A DNA stretch of 35,390 bases from Planctomycetes bacterium GWF2_42_9. GTDB taxonomy: Bacteria > Planctomycetota > Phycisphaerae > Sedimentisphaerales > UBA12454. The notes under the pieces are model-generated. The model did no database searches and had not been told where the DNA came from. It saw only the letters and a list, made by a program, of their open reading frames with translations. Position 1 is the first letter of the stretch. Each line of letters opens with the position of its first letter. Positions 34,104 to 35,390 of the stretch are shown piece after piece. The stretch covers positions 252 through 35,641 of the forward strand of contig MHYA01000212.1 in assembly GCA_001825675.1 (NCBI GenBank). The letters are read 5' to 3'. The position numbers and the translations under genes were made by a program.

Positions 34104-35390
34104 ATGAAAAAGGCAACAGTTTTGTTTGTTATCATTTCTTTGTTATTAACCAATATTTCTTGTGCGGTAGAGCCGCCGGTGAAATTGATGGTTCCGCCGC
34201 TTGCTTTTGATGATTCGAGTATTACGGTAATATGGGAGAAGCATGCCAATTATGCTGATGTTGTAAGTTATAATGTTTATATGGAAGGCTCGTTGATTGG
34301 TAATACGAAAAATCTATTTTACACTGCGAATGATTTGAATGCGGAAACGCCTTATTCGTTCACGGTAAAAGCTGTTGACGCAAATGGCAAGGAATCGCAG
34401 CCGAGTAATAAAATCATACAAAGCACGGCAGCCGAAATGAAAATTTTTGATGTAACCAAATATGGAGCTGTTGGCGACGGCAACACGCTAAATACCAAAG
34501 CAATTCAAAAAGCGATCGATGAATGCTCTAAAGGCGGCAAGGTTTTGATACCGGCAGGAACATTTGCCAGCGGAGCGTTGTTTTTGAAAAGCGATATGAC
34601 CCTGCAAATCGACGGCATATTGCGTGGAAGCGATAAGGCTGGTGATTATCCGAAAACTACAATCAGATTTCCATACTACGCATCAGGAAATAATTATGCA
34701 GGCTTAATTAATGCTTATACGGATGAATACGGCAGTATTTCCAATGTTCGGATTTGCGGAAAAGGGACGGTAAACGGCGGTTCTGATGAAATCGGTTCGA
34801 TCACAGGTCATAAAAATACAAAGCTGGGCGATAATCAGGCCGGCGCTGAAGGAAGTGATGACAGTGATAGATGCGATATGATCACAGTAAAAGGCGTTAA
34901 TGGTTTATATATCGGCGGACTTAAAATGTATAACTCCGCGATGCACGTGATATTTATCAGCTATTGCAAAAATGTTACGATCGATGGGATTACGGTTGAG
35001 ACATTCGATATTCATAACGCTGATGCTATCGATCTTGCGACGAGCGATACCGCCTATATATTTAATTGCAATCTTGACGCAGGCGATGATTGCATAAATT
35101 TCAACGCGGGAGTGGGGCAGCCTGGCGTTAAAGAAAATTTCCCGGATCAGAATATCAGGGTCTTTAACTGCATCGCGAAACGCGGGCACGGCGGAGTTGT
35201 GTTTGGCAGTTTTACCGGCGCGTGGATTCAAAATGTGCTTGTAGAAGATTGTCTTTTTGACGGAACAGACAGAGGTATTCGTTTTAAGACCGGCAAAAAC
35301 CAGGGCGGCGGAGCGAGAAATGTAGTGTGCAGAGATATAACAATAAAAAATATGTTGAAGGAAGCGATATTTTTCGACAGTACTTATGAA
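34104..35390 (+). CDS. GH28 polygalacturonase-like enzyme with Fn3 domain, 3' end off the window
   Basis: The 429 visible codons run to the window edge without a stop. Residues 1-20 are a signal peptide ending SCA. Residues ~25-110 are a fibronectin-III-like domain (SYNVYMEG, TPYSFTVKAVD). The GH28 right-handed beta-helix begins at about 113 (FDVTKYGAVGDG). The four active-site motifs are present: NAD at 305-307 (usually NTD), DD at 328-329, GHG at 361-363 and RFK at 393-395. It hydrolyses alpha-1,4-galacturonan or a rhamnogalacturonan. AGGAG lies 6 nt before the ATG. Divergent from the SSS transporter. Confidence 0.93.
   Translation, partial: MKKATVLFVIISLLLTNISCAVEPPVKLMVPPLAFDDSSITVIWEKHANYADVVSYNVYMEGSLIGNTKNLFYTANDLNAETPYSFTVKAVDANGKESQPSNKIIQSTAAEMKIFDVTKYGAVGDGNTLNTKAIQKAIDECSKGGKVLIPAGTFASGALFLKSDMTLQIDGILRGSDKAGDYPKTTIRFPYYASGNNYAGLINAYTDEYGSISNVRICGKGTVNGGSDEIGSITGHKNTKLGDNQAGAEGSDDSDRCDMITVKGVNGLYIGGLKMYNSAMHVIFISYCKNVTIDGITVETFDIHNADAIDLATSDTAYIFNCNLDAGDDCINFNAGVGQPGVKENFPDQNIRVFNCIAKRGHGGVVFGSFTGAWIQNVLVEDCLFDGTDRGIRFKTGKNQGGGARNVVCRDITIKNMLKEAIFFDSTYE

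Overview
The window looks like a chromosome segment of an anaerobic planctomycete, probably Phycisphaerae/Sedimentisphaerales. This is inferred from gene content and not from an rRNA. The hints are a dockerin plus PEP-CTERM protein, a GroEL pair around one groES, a GH28 pectinase facing a large SSS symporter, a short pseudopilin with a C-terminal calcium loop, and many short intergenic word-like repeats. Most genes are housekeeping; accessory DNA is confined to the left end and to gaps.

Layout. 1-1054: the AT-rich right end of a probable integrated element. It holds a truncated HEAT-like gene, phased short repeats, and the 3' half of a tRNA-Val gene (likely attR). 1099-4926 (minus): a tightly coupled four-gene operon, KamA-type lysine 2,3-aminomutase, two ATP-grasp ligases and a GNAT. 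This is the best candidate for an undescribed pathway (modified beta-lysine or a beta-lysyl peptide). 5203-7318: a two-domain ferritin-like protein and a secreted alpha/beta hydrolase. 7319-8622: 1.3 kb without a credible gene, but with many repeat families and a 135-nt cloverleaf-like inverted-repeat element. 8623-9270: an AT-rich HEPN-like ORF. 9605-15453: a protein-folding block, groEL1-groES-groEL2-dnaJ-grpE-fmdB. 15491-16859: an isochorismatase-family hydrolase diverging from a Dps-like thioferritin that has a palindromic operator. 16891-19887 (minus): clpX, an ECF sigma factor and its membrane anti-sigma partner. 20081-23335 (minus): a four-subunit 2-oxoacid:ferredoxin oxidoreductase directly behind a MntA-HepT toxin-antitoxin pair. 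23452-24292: a PEP-CTERM/dockerin gene with an in-frame TGA in its signal peptide. 24447-26062: an HGSNAT-like membrane acyltransferase and a beta-carbonic anhydrase. 26165-29347 (minus): gap, an extended ndk and pgk. 29668-31759: a small Pro-Asn repeat secreted protein, an amidohydrolase and a pseudopilin. 31871-35390: an SSS symporter divergent from a GH28 gene that runs off the window.

Taken together, the core genes indicate fermentative, ferredoxin-linked carbon metabolism (2-oxoacid oxidation, lower glycolysis, pectin use) with stress functions (chaperones, ClpX, thioferritin, ECF sigma). Functions rest on motifs read by eye; no database search was possible.
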